Assembly (NCBI GenBank): GCA_945643635.1
Contig: CALZFC010000272.1
Coordinates: 476,501-540,500, forward strand
Origin: Allodiplogaster sudhausi
Taxonomy: Eukaryota > Nematoda > Chromadorea > Rhabditida > Diplogasteridae
Length of the DNA: 64,000 bases
Reading direction: 5' to 3'
Position numbers and translations under genes: made by a program. Numbering within the stretch: the stretch's first letter is position 1; every line of letters starts with the position of its first letter. Shown piece after piece: positions 1-11,084 of this stretch. Below the pieces are notes generated by a model. That model was given only the letters and a program-made list of their open reading frames with translations. It was not told the DNA's origin and made no database searches.

Positions 1-538
1 ATATGTAGAAAGAGATGAAGAACACAAGTGAAAAAGTGAAGAGAGAGGAACTTTTCTCTGTCATGGTCAAAGTAGCAAGCTGACAACCAAGAGGAGAGAT
101 CGAGACGGATTAAGCAGCCTTTGCTGACAAAGGCAGATTGACCAGCCAGACGAGAGATTCATTTTGACTCTGCTTTTAACAGTTTGCACATTTCAATTCT
201 GTTTGAGTTATGAGGTACGAGAGAAAAATAAACAGAGAGAGAGAGAGGGAGAATGAAAGAGAGAGAGAGAGAGAGTGAAAGAGAGAGAGAGAGAAAGGGA
301 ATGAGACTAGAGTAAAATCATTTTTTTTCTCGTCTGGATTGACACAAAAAAGTGCGAGGTCGCGAGAGACCAGTATGAACCACTTGGGGGCCATGTACGT
401 GAGATATGAGAGGTGCGGAGAGACCACGTGGAGGGCACAGGACAACAGAGAACGGCCGTGAGGCGGATATGGGATATCTCCTGATGGATCAGCCCGTTGT
501 TTGGATGCGCAAGCTACTGTCTCTCCTTCCCCCCTCTC

Positions 539-589
<51 letters not shown>

Positions 590-742
590 TACAAAGACGA
601 CGTTCGCATATGTAGGTGAGCAGAGTGACTCATCATCAGCATGGCATCTGTGTGCTGAGCAGAAGAGAGGAACGCAAACTCATCATGTCCTGCTGGTCTC
701 ATTGCAATTTCTGCACTGCACAAATTGACGAGATAAGGAGGC

Positions 743-790
<48 letters not shown>

Positions 791-1031
791 GTATGCAGAG
801 GGAGCTTGAGAAATGAGCAGAGGAAGTAAAGGATAAAGATGATATAGTTAAAACAGATAATAAAGTAGCATTAAAATGTGATTAGAAACTGTGAAATTTG
901 ACATTTTGGCTGTGTTAATAATATCAACTGTTTCCAATGAGTATCTAAGTAAGTCTTCAGCAAACACATTCTTATTGCTCGGTCGCTTGGGGAGTGAAAC
1001 TGTGGAAATGAAGGAGATAGTGCAAGAGAGA

Positions 1032-1078
<47 letters not shown>

Positions 1079-1996
1079 GCAGAAAGAGAGCGAGCAAAGA
1101 GAGTGAGGGCAGGGAGATTGTTGTCAAGAAGGCGTTTGCATCAAAAGCCAACTATTTATCTTATGCGTGGGCGGTCAAAGGTTTGCGTGGAACGAAGGAG
1201 AATCGAGAAGAAGCCCTTCCTCTGCTTAAGAGAGAGAGAGAGAGTATTCGACCTCGCTGCTAAGCGTATCGATACGACAAAACGCGTTCTCTCTCAACCT
1301 TTTCTTATCTCTTCTTCCTGGCTCAAGCAATATTTCTACTTACCTTATTACTACGGTAGCACTGAAGCAGAAGCAATGGCCAAAGGATCAGCTCATGTTT
1401 GGAGAGCGATTCCATTGTACAACAGATTCTGCGTGTACCGCGCTGCTCAGATCGGTTGGTCCGATTCCCCCCCCCCCTCTAGCGGGCCAAATCATCTACG
1501 CATGAATTTGCACGAAAGTATAACCGCTCTGACAATTTGCTGCATCGCTATTGGAACACCGGAAGCTGTTTGTCTGCAAGATCAAAGGAATAGACGACAG
1601 AAATTAAGAGAGAGCATTTTTTGAACAATTTATTTTCCTTCTAAATATCGTACAATAATTGGTGTGAAGTGCATGCTTGGTAACGACGCAGCTTTGGGAA
1701 AAGCTACATCTACACTGAGACAAAGATTTGTCATTCTCGTTTCCCGCTGGGATTCTTCTTCTTCGAGAATCAACGGCCAAAGACACTCATTTGGAACTCA
1801 AAGCACAAAATAGTCGCAAGTATTGCACATGAAGTAGAATGAGTAGAAGCAGTCCACGAATGCAAGGACTTTCATTGTTCTCTCCTAGTTCTAGTCGTCC
1901 TTATTACGACCTTTCCAGTCAACAAGTTCAACGAGGTCGGGATAGACAAGGAACAGTGAAGAGGGAGGGATTGTGTAGGAGAAAAAGAAGTCTGAC
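1..1996. other. Intron/flank 3' of the last visible SARM1 exon; GA/CT microsatellites
   Basis: No exon of SARM1 or of another gene was found here on either strand. The stretch holds four simple tracts: GA at about 235-300, CT at 541-586, GA at 749-788 and GA at 1027-1072. There is also a run of nine C at about 1470. Because the exon ending at 1997 stops in phase 0 well before the expected SAM domains, this is most simply the next SARM1 intron. Confidence 0.6.
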
Positions 1997-4033
1997 CTCG
2001 AAGATGTCGAGCTTGTTCTGGTCCTTTTTGATGACTGCCTCCATTGTGAAGTGGAAGGCAGCGAGGGATTTCGCCTCGCGGCACTTGGACTTCAGCATTG
2101 GCAGGAGGCTTCAGAATGGAAGAAATGGAAAGGGGTTCAATGTCATGCAGTCCGATTACAATGCATCTCAGTCGCTATTATCAATCGTTAAAATATGTAG
2201 AATATAATATGTTAAATGGCAAGAATGAGTGTGTGCTGACCGAACAAGCCACTCCTTGGGCCTTCCATGGGAGTGCTTCTGGTGGTCGGTGGCGAAGGCG
2301 GTTGGGCTGTGCGTGGTCAGGAAAGGCTCCACCAGCTGCAGCGTCCCCGACTTCATCACTGCCGTCTCCATCTCCTTCAATTTTAATTATCACAATGTTG
2401 AAAACAAATTATTCGTGTTTTTTTCAAGACAGCAACTTATTTTAATTCAAGTTAATTGGTCATTACTAAACATAGTTATTTGGTCATTAGTAAATACCTC
2501 TGTGGATCTACATACATTCCATATAGGTCATAAGGGTAAGTTGTGAGAAAACGACTACGGTATTTGCTGGGAGAGTCTAACGTCGGAAAGAGTGCAAGAA
2601 TGCATCCGAGAGGGGCGGACCCGGTTGCTGCCGAGCATGCAGATGGCCAGACAGGCGTAGTAGCGAGTGATTGAATCCTGCGACATCGCCAGCATGAACA
2701 GCCACTCCGGCACCTGCAACACTATTCCATTCATTTTAGAATTATAAAATTTGCACAATTTTCGCATTCATGCAGGTCAAAAGCAATATTGACCTTCTTG
2801 ATAATAATCTTCTTCTTGGCCTCACTGCAGGAATAAAGCGAGAGATTCGCCAGAGCTAGAGCAGCGTGTCTGAAAGATGTAGAAAAGTAGAAAATGAAGA
2901 AAAGAAAAAGAGAATTGAAACAGTTGAAGTGAGAGAGATGATAAAAAGAGTGATGAACCGCAGCGTAGCCGGATTCTCCGTCGCTCGCTTGCACGTGAGA
3001 AGGATGTGGTCGAGGACACCGAACTCGATCAGCCTTCAACGACGACAATCAACAAAGAAATTAAATGCAGATTGGAATTGCTGCCCTCTCATTCTCTCGT
3101 GCCGCACAAACCCGCTGCGTAAAAATAGTAACGCGAATGAGTCTCACATAAGTTTTCTGGGGTCGCTCTTCTATTAAAAAAAAAACAAATTGTCAATTTT
3201 TTCATATATGTAAATTATTTAAAAAAAAAAACACGTTGAGGTAAAACAATTTGAATGCTGTGTCCGACCGATATGATGTAGCTGTGCTGTGCTTGAAGAG
3301 ATTTTCCATTATACTCAAGCTCATGCGCTGTTGATCGGGATTCTGAAAAAATAAACACTTTTTTTTCAAACAATTATTGTTTAAAAAAAGATAAAATCGA
3401 AATATTGGCCTTGTTGAGCTTCTCAGCAGTGTTGACGACCTTCCGGAGATATCCCTTGTTGACAATGAAGTCGCGATTCAATTGTGACATACACTCCTCC
3501 AGCACGCGACCGCTCGCGAGTCGAACTGAAACATGTATACATGCTAAGCATTTCACTAAAACTAAAACTAAATATAAAAAAAAGAATTTTTCAAGAAATG
3601 AAACCAGGCTCGGAAGACGTGGTGCATATGAAGAACTTGACAAGTGATTCCAAGTATCCCTAAAGATGACGATATTAACAGCAAAAACGAGTATTATTGA
3701 TGCTCTCTTGACCTGATCCCTCATGTAGTCGCAGAGAGCGTAGGAGAGGTCGTGGGAGATTTTCGGGAACATCCACGCCTTTGTCATAACTTTGCCGAAT
3801 ATTGCGCATCCCTTGAAAATCTGTCCGTCACTCGGGGATTACAAATTTGGGCATTTCGGAAAAAAATTAGTGATTTTTCACAGCTAAAATGTGGACTCGC
3901 ACTTTTACTTATTAAAAAAGTATTTAGCCTCGACGATGTGCTCATCGGTCGTTGCCTGGAAATGAGCGAATGCCTTGTCCATGAATGTCTGGTACTTGCT
4001 GAGCTTCGTCTTCAACGTGTGCATCATCATGAC
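1997..4033 (-). CDS. Sarm1: SARM1 autoinhibitory ARM-repeat region (11 exons)
   Basis: This block codes about 340 residues of continuous ARM-repeat sequence. It begins with a helix (KTKLSKYQTFMDKAFAHFQ) and ends at KKDQNKLDIFE in phase 0. A 55-bp exon at 3659-3605 (starting GYLESLVKFF) has no ATG and is easy to miss; it is needed to join the phase-0 exon ending at 3713 to the phase-1 exon starting at 3525, and it supplies the family's GGLDxLL-like repeat. In SARM1 this domain binds NAD+/NMN and clamps the TIR domain. Introns here are short (about 80-400 bp) and mostly free of microsatellites, unlike the rest of the gene. Confidence 0.88.
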
Positions 4034-4776
4034 CTGCAACTACTCATTCACTCTTCCCTCTCCTTGTCACTCTTGCTTTCCAAAGCACAAAATAGAAAGA
4101 GAGAGCGATAAGATCAAGGAATTTGCCTCTTCTCGTCTTCAAGGGCTAATTTCTGTGTGCACGAATGTCACTTTCTCTTGACCGTTGACGTCAGCAAAGA
4201 TAAAGTACTGTTGAGAATAGAAAAGAAGAGCAAAAGAACCACCTGCTCCGTCTTCGAATGCTTTGTCAGGGCGGGGCCTTGTACCACCGAATCCTGCTGC
4301 AAATCGACGCGAATTCATAACTTTCATCCGAGGAAGCAACTTATTTTTCACAATTCTTGAGAATAAGTAGATAATATTATGCAGAGTTTATATGCATCTT
4401 TTTCTTTCTATCAGTTAATAGAGTTTGTTGCAGCAGCAACAGTCGTTGCTGTCTCCGGCATCTCAGTCTAATTCCATGCCGACCCCGCCATTCTTTGCTA
4501 ATTCGGCTAAATCCCTTGTGGCAAAGCGAAAATCAGTCATTCTTCTGGAACGACAATCTGTCGTAGGTCTATCATGAATTTAAGGTCGAATCCCACAAAT
4601 TTGAATCCCCCAAAGTGATGGTAGCGCCATAAACAGCTCTCTATTATTACATCTCTGGAACACGAATAAATGTAAAGCAGTTGGCAACATAAAAAATAGC
4701 GCTTTGAATATTCTCTATTTTGGGAACGTCCTTTCATGTGCTATCACTCTTTTTTCCTTTTACTCTCACTTTCTAT

Positions 4777-4813
<37 letters not shown>

Positions 4814-4988
4814 TTCTCTCGCTACCTATGGCTCTTCATTTTCATAAGAGCAGACGGATCAAACAAGCGGATTAAGGCAACTCTGCTCTCGCAACGTCAG
4901 GTTTTACTCCTCTGTCTTTTAAGTATTTGCCACAAGCATGAGTATGCACTATATATAGTGTACTTTTACGAGCACCCTCAGTTCATTT

Positions 4989-5033
<45 letters not shown>

Positions 5034-5912
5034 GTCACCCTTCTCTGTCTCTGCCGTTCCAATGCTCTCTTCTTGTTAATGTCCAGAAGGTTAACCGGGA
5101 AGAGCGGAACACGACTGGCGGAAGCGTTGCCCGTCCTTGGAGCCTCGGTTGCGATGGGGGAGAGATCATCGAGTGTGACCTCGACCTCCGGCCCTGCCGG
5201 CATCTGCCCTGCTTGCGAGCCCTCCGACTGCAACCGTTATAGAAAAATAGAGAAAACAGCCCTATTAAAGAAACTTTACATCCCTGTGAATGAAATGCAA
5301 GCCAGGGATGAAGAAATGCGCACCTTGAACCGGCGGTATTCGGATTCTTTGCGGGCGGAAGCAGCCGCTTCTTGTTCTTGTGGGCACGGCGTGGACAGAG
5401 ACTGCTGCAGTGAAGAAAAGCTGAGAGGGGGATTCCTCCGAACAGTTCTGACCTGGAGTCGACTGAGGGTCACCGTGTCGGAGGAGTTCGTGGTGGCCGT
5501 GGTCGTGCTCGTCGAAGGAAGCACCGCAAAAGCAGAAGACGCGCTTCCGTTCGTCATTATTTTCTTCAATCACTACCTTTTATTGTAATGAATTTCGAAA
5601 GGCCGGTAATATTCTATATATTGTAGTACTTAATTGACGATTTCACTGCAACTACTGAAGTCGCGACCCTTTTCCTACTTAAGGATAGTTCCCCCTGTGA
5701 TCACGAAGCGAAGATCACAGTTTTGACATCTCCGTGAATGTCAATAAACGATTGTGCAGAACACGTAGATCAAAGCGAGATCAAATAATTGCCGGATTAA
5801 TGGAAAAGGAGCGAATGACGTCAATGGAAGTCAACGGGCAACAATTATAAGAGATTGTTGAACGAGGATGCGCGGGTGAAATGAGGCATGTCCCCCTCTC
5901 GACAATGGGTAA

Positions 5913-5960
<48 letters not shown>

Positions 5961-6694
5961 GAAGAGAGAGAGACACACAGAGAGAGAGTGGAAGAGAGAG
6001 GGGGGGAGTTAGAGAGACAAGATAAAGATGAGATAGGAAAGAGAGTGCGCTAGAAATACAAAGAAAACGACGAATAAATCGCTTTAGACATGCATGACAC
6101 ATGCCTTTGAAGAGAGGGAGAGGTCATTCCACTCTCTCCCTCTCCAATCCGCATACTCTTCACACGACGTAGTATTCCAAAGTGATGAAAGAGTGATCGT
6201 TCTCTAACCGTTTCGGGTATTTCGTTGAATACGTCGATGGCCTCGTGGAGATGGAGAAGGCCGGGTGGCTGGAGAGAGTCAGAGTCTCCGTGGCGGAGGA
6301 TCGTGGGAGTGCCGCCGTTGGAGAGGGAGGGCGTGCAGCGGCCGTTGGACGGCGTGTCGGACGGCGCCTGAAGGTAGCAAAAGAACAATTAAGGAAGATT
6401 TTATCAACTTGAAAGAAAAATTGTGCAATTTTAAAAGTATGGTTAATTGCAAGCCAACACTCGGCCCAGCCGGACACGGAGGAGCACTTTTGGGGGGCAG
6501 CGAATGTCCTGCAAAACAAAGCAAATCTCTAATTAAAGGAAACTAATTACAAAAACGAAATAGCGTATTTGAAAGAGACGAAGAATGCTGACCTCTTTCG
6601 ACTCCATTAGTGGAAGCGGATTCCGAGGAGTCGCTGAGATCGTCTCCGTCCAGCTCCACCCACAGGTCGTCCGTTCTCAACAATCCATTACCTT
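1997..6694 (-). CDS. Sarm1: SARM1 orthologue, linker and ARM-repeat exons (partial gene, TIR NADase family)
   Basis: SARM1 is a cytoplasmic/mitochondrial-surface NAD-cleaving enzyme controlling axon degeneration and innate signalling; its ARM domain holds the C-terminal TIR domain inactive. Coding exons read on the minus strand (high to low): 6694-6593, 6508-6459, 6367-6209, 5563-5453, 5404-5324, 5227-5096, 4296-4243, 4033-3929, 3811-3713, 3659-3605, 3525-3410, 3342-3269, 3033-2959, 2869-2794, 2713-2621, 2374-2241, 2108-1997. All phases join without a stop. Diagnostic family segments are SHDLSYALCDYMRDQ, ENLFKHSTATSYR, LRHAALALANLSLY, RYYACLAICMLGSNR, SGTLQLVEPFLTTHSPTAF and EAKSLAAFHFTMEA, which match the SARM1 ARM repeats in order. 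The upstream exons encode Ser/Thr/Pro-rich linker. Two junctions (after 3410 and after 3929) need GC donors. SAM1, SAM2 and TIR exons are not in the window and should lie to the left. Family assignment is strong; exact ends of linker exons are inference. Confidence 0.88.
4243..6694 (-). CDS. Sarm1: SARM1 Ser/Thr/Pro-rich linker exons
   Basis: Seven small exons (4296-4243, 5227-5096, 5404-5324, 5563-5453, 6367-6209, 6508-6459, 6694-6593) encode low-complexity acidic and Ser/Thr-rich sequence, for example DDLWVELDGDDLSDSSESAS, SNGGTPTILRHGDSD and STSTTTATTNSSDTVTLSR. All join in phase to the ARM exons, which is the main support, because such linkers are poorly conserved between species. Insect Sarm proteins also carry long low-complexity sequence before the ARM domain. 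The acceptor chosen at 5563 (after TTGAAG) is weak but gives an open phase-0 junction. Confidence 0.65.
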
Positions 6695-7518
6695 CTATGT
6701 AGGTATACTAGCAGCATTTCAGAAACCATAACTGAAGGAAAAGTCAACTTTCATCAACTGTTTTTGCTGTGTTTTGAACCTAATGCATAGATTGTGAATA
6801 TTGCGAGGATGCATGGAAGGAGGCGAGGCACGCATTTACTCAGCTTCTTCTCAGAGGACGACGACTCGTTCACTGGAACTCGTGCAAAGAGGAGCAATCA
6901 GAAGTGAATTGACGGAAACGGAGAGGGAGAGAAAAGGAAAGGACTAGTATTCATCACGGAAATTGCCACGACATCGGCATCTCAGAGCACGAATCACGGA
7001 AAGAGCAAGCCTTCCTGTGCATATTATTCTTTTCTTATGGAAAGTATAAATGATGCAATTCAAAGATCAACCAGGTGATGGGTTGTTGTTCTGTTTATTG
7101 CATGGAAGGATTGAGAAAGACGGAAGCTGGAATACAACGGGATATTGCATTTCAGTAGAAAGAAAGAGACAGGATCGGCTTATACTTATACCGGCCATCC
7201 CGCCTCGTGTCCAACGAGACAGTCTGCTCTACTCCATCCCTCACCGTCTCCCTCTCAATCTCCTCTTCTCTCACTCTCTCACTCCCTCCTTGTCTCTCCC
7301 CCTCTTATTCTCTCTCTCACTCCCTCTTTCTCTCTCCCCCTTTCACTCTCTCAACTTTACTCTCTCTCTCATTCTCTCCTTTTGTATCATCACAGTGCCA
7401 TCTGCCACATTCTCCACATGCAAACAACCTCGTACGCTCGCGAAAGTCATTATTTCACACTTGCGGCGGACGAGGCGAGGCGTCAATTCCTCAACTCGGG
7501 ATTCTCAAAGAAGGTTGC

Positions 7519-7566
<48 letters not shown>

Positions 7567-10433
7567 GCTCTCTCTCTCGTGCTTTCTCTCTCTATCTCTC
7601 GTTTTCTCGCCTTCTGCTTCCTCCATTCTTCGTCTTGTTAACCACATTGCTTTTTCTCATTGCTTCCAATCTTCTAACCCACGTAAAGAAACAAAGAGGG
7701 AAAGAGAGAAAGAGAATGGATCTGCAAGAGAGCAACAAGAGAAGAGGGGGAGAGGGACCGAATTATATCAAGAGAGTGGGAAAGAAGGAGAGAGAAAGAT
7801 AAAGAAAGATAGAGACCCCCAAAATGCTTGCTCATCGTCTTGTTAGGTGCATCGCCCACGTCCATTCATTCGTGGATTGGCGCATCGGCCACCCACCACC
7901 AAGCCACCTTTTGCATTCACGTAGCCAGGATAAGAGAAAGAGTGAGAAAGAGAGATAATGAGAGAGCGAGAGAGAGAGTAGGAGAGGAAGTGAGAGAGGG
8001 ATAGAGCTAGAGGCAGGGAGAGAGAGGGAGGGAGAAGACGATAGAGATGGAGAAGAGTGTAGGGGGGAGGCAACGAGAAAAAGTACATCCAAAGATACAA
8101 ATATGTATTTGAGCAGGGGCAAAAAAATAGGTCGCAGACTGCACTCGCAATGACAAAAGTATCAATTGCGCGTGAAGGAGTCTTATTTACTGAGGAATGT
8201 TTATGCGAAAGAAGTGAGCAGACTGAAAAAGCGACTACAGGGGATGGAATACAAAGAGCAGCACTCACTCAGCCATTCAATCAAGAGTATCTGAGTACAC
8301 GTGCGCATGTACATATACATACATATGCATATTATTTTAACTAAGAACACTGTAAAGAATTAAAAATTGACAAAATAAGGATGGAAGCCTTAAATTCTTT
8401 GATGCTCCGCGGGATTACACGAGAAATTCTGAGTGGCGGTCTGCCTAGGAAGGGAGAGCGAAGAGATTGCAGCGATTATTCAAATGGCGACAGCGTTCCC
8501 CAAAGAAGCAAAGACAGCCCAGAACAGATTGTTTCAGATCTACCAAGGAGATCATCTCCATGCAAAAAGACATTGCTACACTGACTCTTCACTCAACGAC
8601 AAAAGGAGCAACCTCAGCTTCGCACCCTGGGATTCTTCACCGCAGTGGCCTCTTCGGCAACCTTATGTTTCCACTTTTTCTCTTTCTTTCTCTGTCTCTT
8701 TCACCTTCCTCTTCTCATTATCCTCTCTTCCTTCACATTCCTCTCATTACCGGCCAATCGTTTTTGAGAGATTCTAACCGTCTGCCTCTCTGCTTTCCTC
8801 ATATACTCTTTCTCTCCTTCCTCCTTTCTCCTCCTCCTCATGCACATGCTTCTAGTCACCGCTCCTTTTATGTATATCATGCCTAAGGCCTTTCTCTATT
8901 GGACTCTCTTCTCCCTGTGCATTCCTTTCACAGTCTCATGTCTCACTGCCCATTGGAGAAGCGACTCTCCAGTCTTTCTTCCCCTCCTTCTCTCGCTTCG
9001 CTCTCTGCCCGCCTGCTCTCTACCCAGCCTCCGTCCATGCCCCAGGAGCGGCTCGATTAATTTCTACTTGATTACATGCAGTACCCGCACGAGAGCGCGA
9101 GAGGACTCTTCCTTTTTCTGCCTACCTCTTCTAAAAGAGCCTCTCTCGTGCGTCCACCCCTTCCTTCTCTGGTGTCTCCTTTGCTCGTCTCTCTCATTAT
9201 GCTTTCCTTTCCCTGTTAATTTACAGACTATTTTTGGCTTTCCTGCTAATCTAACAACTTTTCTTCGCCATCTTTCCGCTGATTTTCGATTTTATATACA
9301 CATTTTGTGTCGTTCTATAACTAGAACAATCATAATTTAACCTTGATCGCACAAAACAGATCTACGACCAAATGGAGAAGTCCCAAGCTCACATCCTTCC
9401 CTGGTTGCATTTTCACTGACATATGTACTTTGCGAATAGCAAAGAATTGCGATGATAAAGAACTCTGTTGAAGGAGGTCGATTATTGAAAAGTCGGTCAG
9501 CGCCAAGAAATATGCATTTGGAATAGAGCAATAAGAATAAGAAATACACTTAAATATAAAACCTTCAAGCAATTGACTGTCTATAGATTTTACTCGTCGG
9601 CTACAAAGTTAGATTTTACCACGTGACTGGTTTGCTACTTGGAAGTTGAACTAATACTATTAGACGCGAGACAGCTTCAACCAAATACATAGATACAGGT
9701 GAAATTAACAAATGCTGATAAAATGAATGAATGGAGCATAAGACTTTAGAAGAGACACTCTCAAATTCTCTCGGTTAGGGCACATTATTGGGCATTTATA
9801 GGATGAAGGAAGTGGCGAATTGAGCAGAGAGAAAAGAGGGAAATATGGCAGAGAGAACAGACAAATGAGAGAAGGGAGGAGGGGAAGCATAATTGTAGCT
9901 GGTATAACATCACCAGCCAAACGACAACCACCCGCGCATTTTTCTCTATTACTCGCTTGAACAGGACACACTATAAACACTCAAATTATTCCTGAAAGTA
10001 GACTACTCAACATTTTTTTCCTCTGTTTTCTACCATATTCAAATAGGCATGGCACGGAATAACACACAAAATGTATGCAACTAGAACAATATTTTTAAAT
10101 AAAGTCTTGATAACAGATCTAGGCAGAATCAGAGTTAGAAACAGTCTTTTTCCTTATTTGCAATAGCGAAGTGAAATAAGAGAGGAAATAGTGAATAGAG
10201 TTCCTGGTCGTAAGCAGCTGCCCTTTCCTAGTTTGTTGACAGCGAAGAGAAAGCGAGATAAAGAGAGAGTTGGCACTCCTTTTCCCGCCCAGGAAAGCTA
10301 ATTTATATCACTTCTATTAACTTAATTACATGCATCGTCCGCATTCCGCTTCACGCAACCCTTCCAACTTGTACCTCTTCAACTCCCCTCTCACCTTCTA
10401 CCGTACTCTGCGGTCATAAGACAATTTACTTCT
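6695..10433. other. SARM1 intron: CT/GA tracts, no gene seen
   Basis: This stretch is rich in pyrimidine (7250-7640, 8640-9200) and purine (7690-7810, 7930-8080) sequence. The long serine/leucine frames here are translations of CT repeats and are not genes. At 9709-9737 the sequence AATGCTGATAAA followed by TGAATGAATG copies the 3' tail of the LINE that ends near 12960, so a LINE 3' stub is likely here. Confidence 0.5.
9707..9738 (+). mobile_element. Possible severely truncated LINE 3' end
   Basis: AAATGCTGATAAAATGAATG matches the terminal sequence of the LINE at 12947-12965 (AATGCTGATAAACCTGAATG). Only the last 30 or so bases are shared, as expected for a target-primed insertion that aborted early. 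It could also be chance similarity of a short AT-rich tail. Confidence 0.35.
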
Positions 10434-10659
10434 GCCGCCGTAGTAAAGTGTCGCTTTTTGAGGGGTAATCCTCAGGATGTTACCCATGAGGATAATCTGT
10501 CTGAATCTCTAGCATGAGCGTGCTCTCTCGTACTGTCTAGCTTGCCACCATTGTTTACCCTCATGGGTAATGGCATGGAAAAGGCTGTGGGGTAATGTTT
10601 GGGTAACGAGGACAGGCCGAGAGAGCATGCAATTCTTGGAGACGAGATCAACCTCATGT

Positions 10660-10701
10660 GTAAAATGGTTATGCCAATGCGCATTGGCATAACCGTTTTA
10701 C
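10660..10701. repeat. 42-bp palindrome (hairpin)
   Basis: Two 21-nt arms meet with no spacer at 10680/10681. The left arm is GTAAAATGGTTATGCCAATG plus C; the right arm is its complement with a single difference, which in RNA would be a G:U pair. It sits just inside the left end of the 10434-13723 element. Confidence 0.85.
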
Positions 10702-10897
10702 CTTTCATCGTCCAGCTCCAAATTACGAATATAGTATTTGTTTTAAAAGTAACGGCGTACTGTCATGAACCATGAAAGATTCACTCTAAATTAGCATTTG
10801 GATTGTAATAGTAATGTAATTTCATTATGAGTATGTTATTTTAATTGCCGTTTACAGCTAAGTCTATGCTTTATTGTTTTTATATATGCCATCACGT

Positions 10898-10987
10898 GAG
10901 TGACGACAAGACGAAGGAGGCCGCCGCGGCTGCAGCAGAAACTGCGCCAGCCAATCTGCCTGAGCTGAACGAAGAGGAGAAGGCCCA
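10898..10987 (+). CDS. Candidate isolated exon, acidic/Ala-rich
   Basis: An open segment encodes SDDKTKEAAAAAAETAPANL followed by PELNEEEKAQ, and ends at a plausible GT donor (CAG then GTTCTT). An AG precedes it. Codon content looks protein-like, and the LPELNEEEKAQ end recalls the first helix of RIM/rabphilin-type Rab-binding domains, but that resemblance is weak. No partner exon was found. It may be a captured gene fragment in the transposable element or part of a gene nested in the SARM1 intron. Confidence 0.3.
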
Positions 10988-11084
10988 GGTTCTTATTCTG
11001 CTTATGCTTATTTCGTAAATGAAAACCTTAAACATATTGGGGGATTGTTTGCAGTTTGTTTGTGATTGGTCATGTGTCTTTTTC

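Noticed and set aside
1200..1996. Search for the next SARM1 exon (SAM domain)
   Set aside because: No frame on the minus strand resembles the sequence that follows the ARM repeats, so it must lie outside the window.
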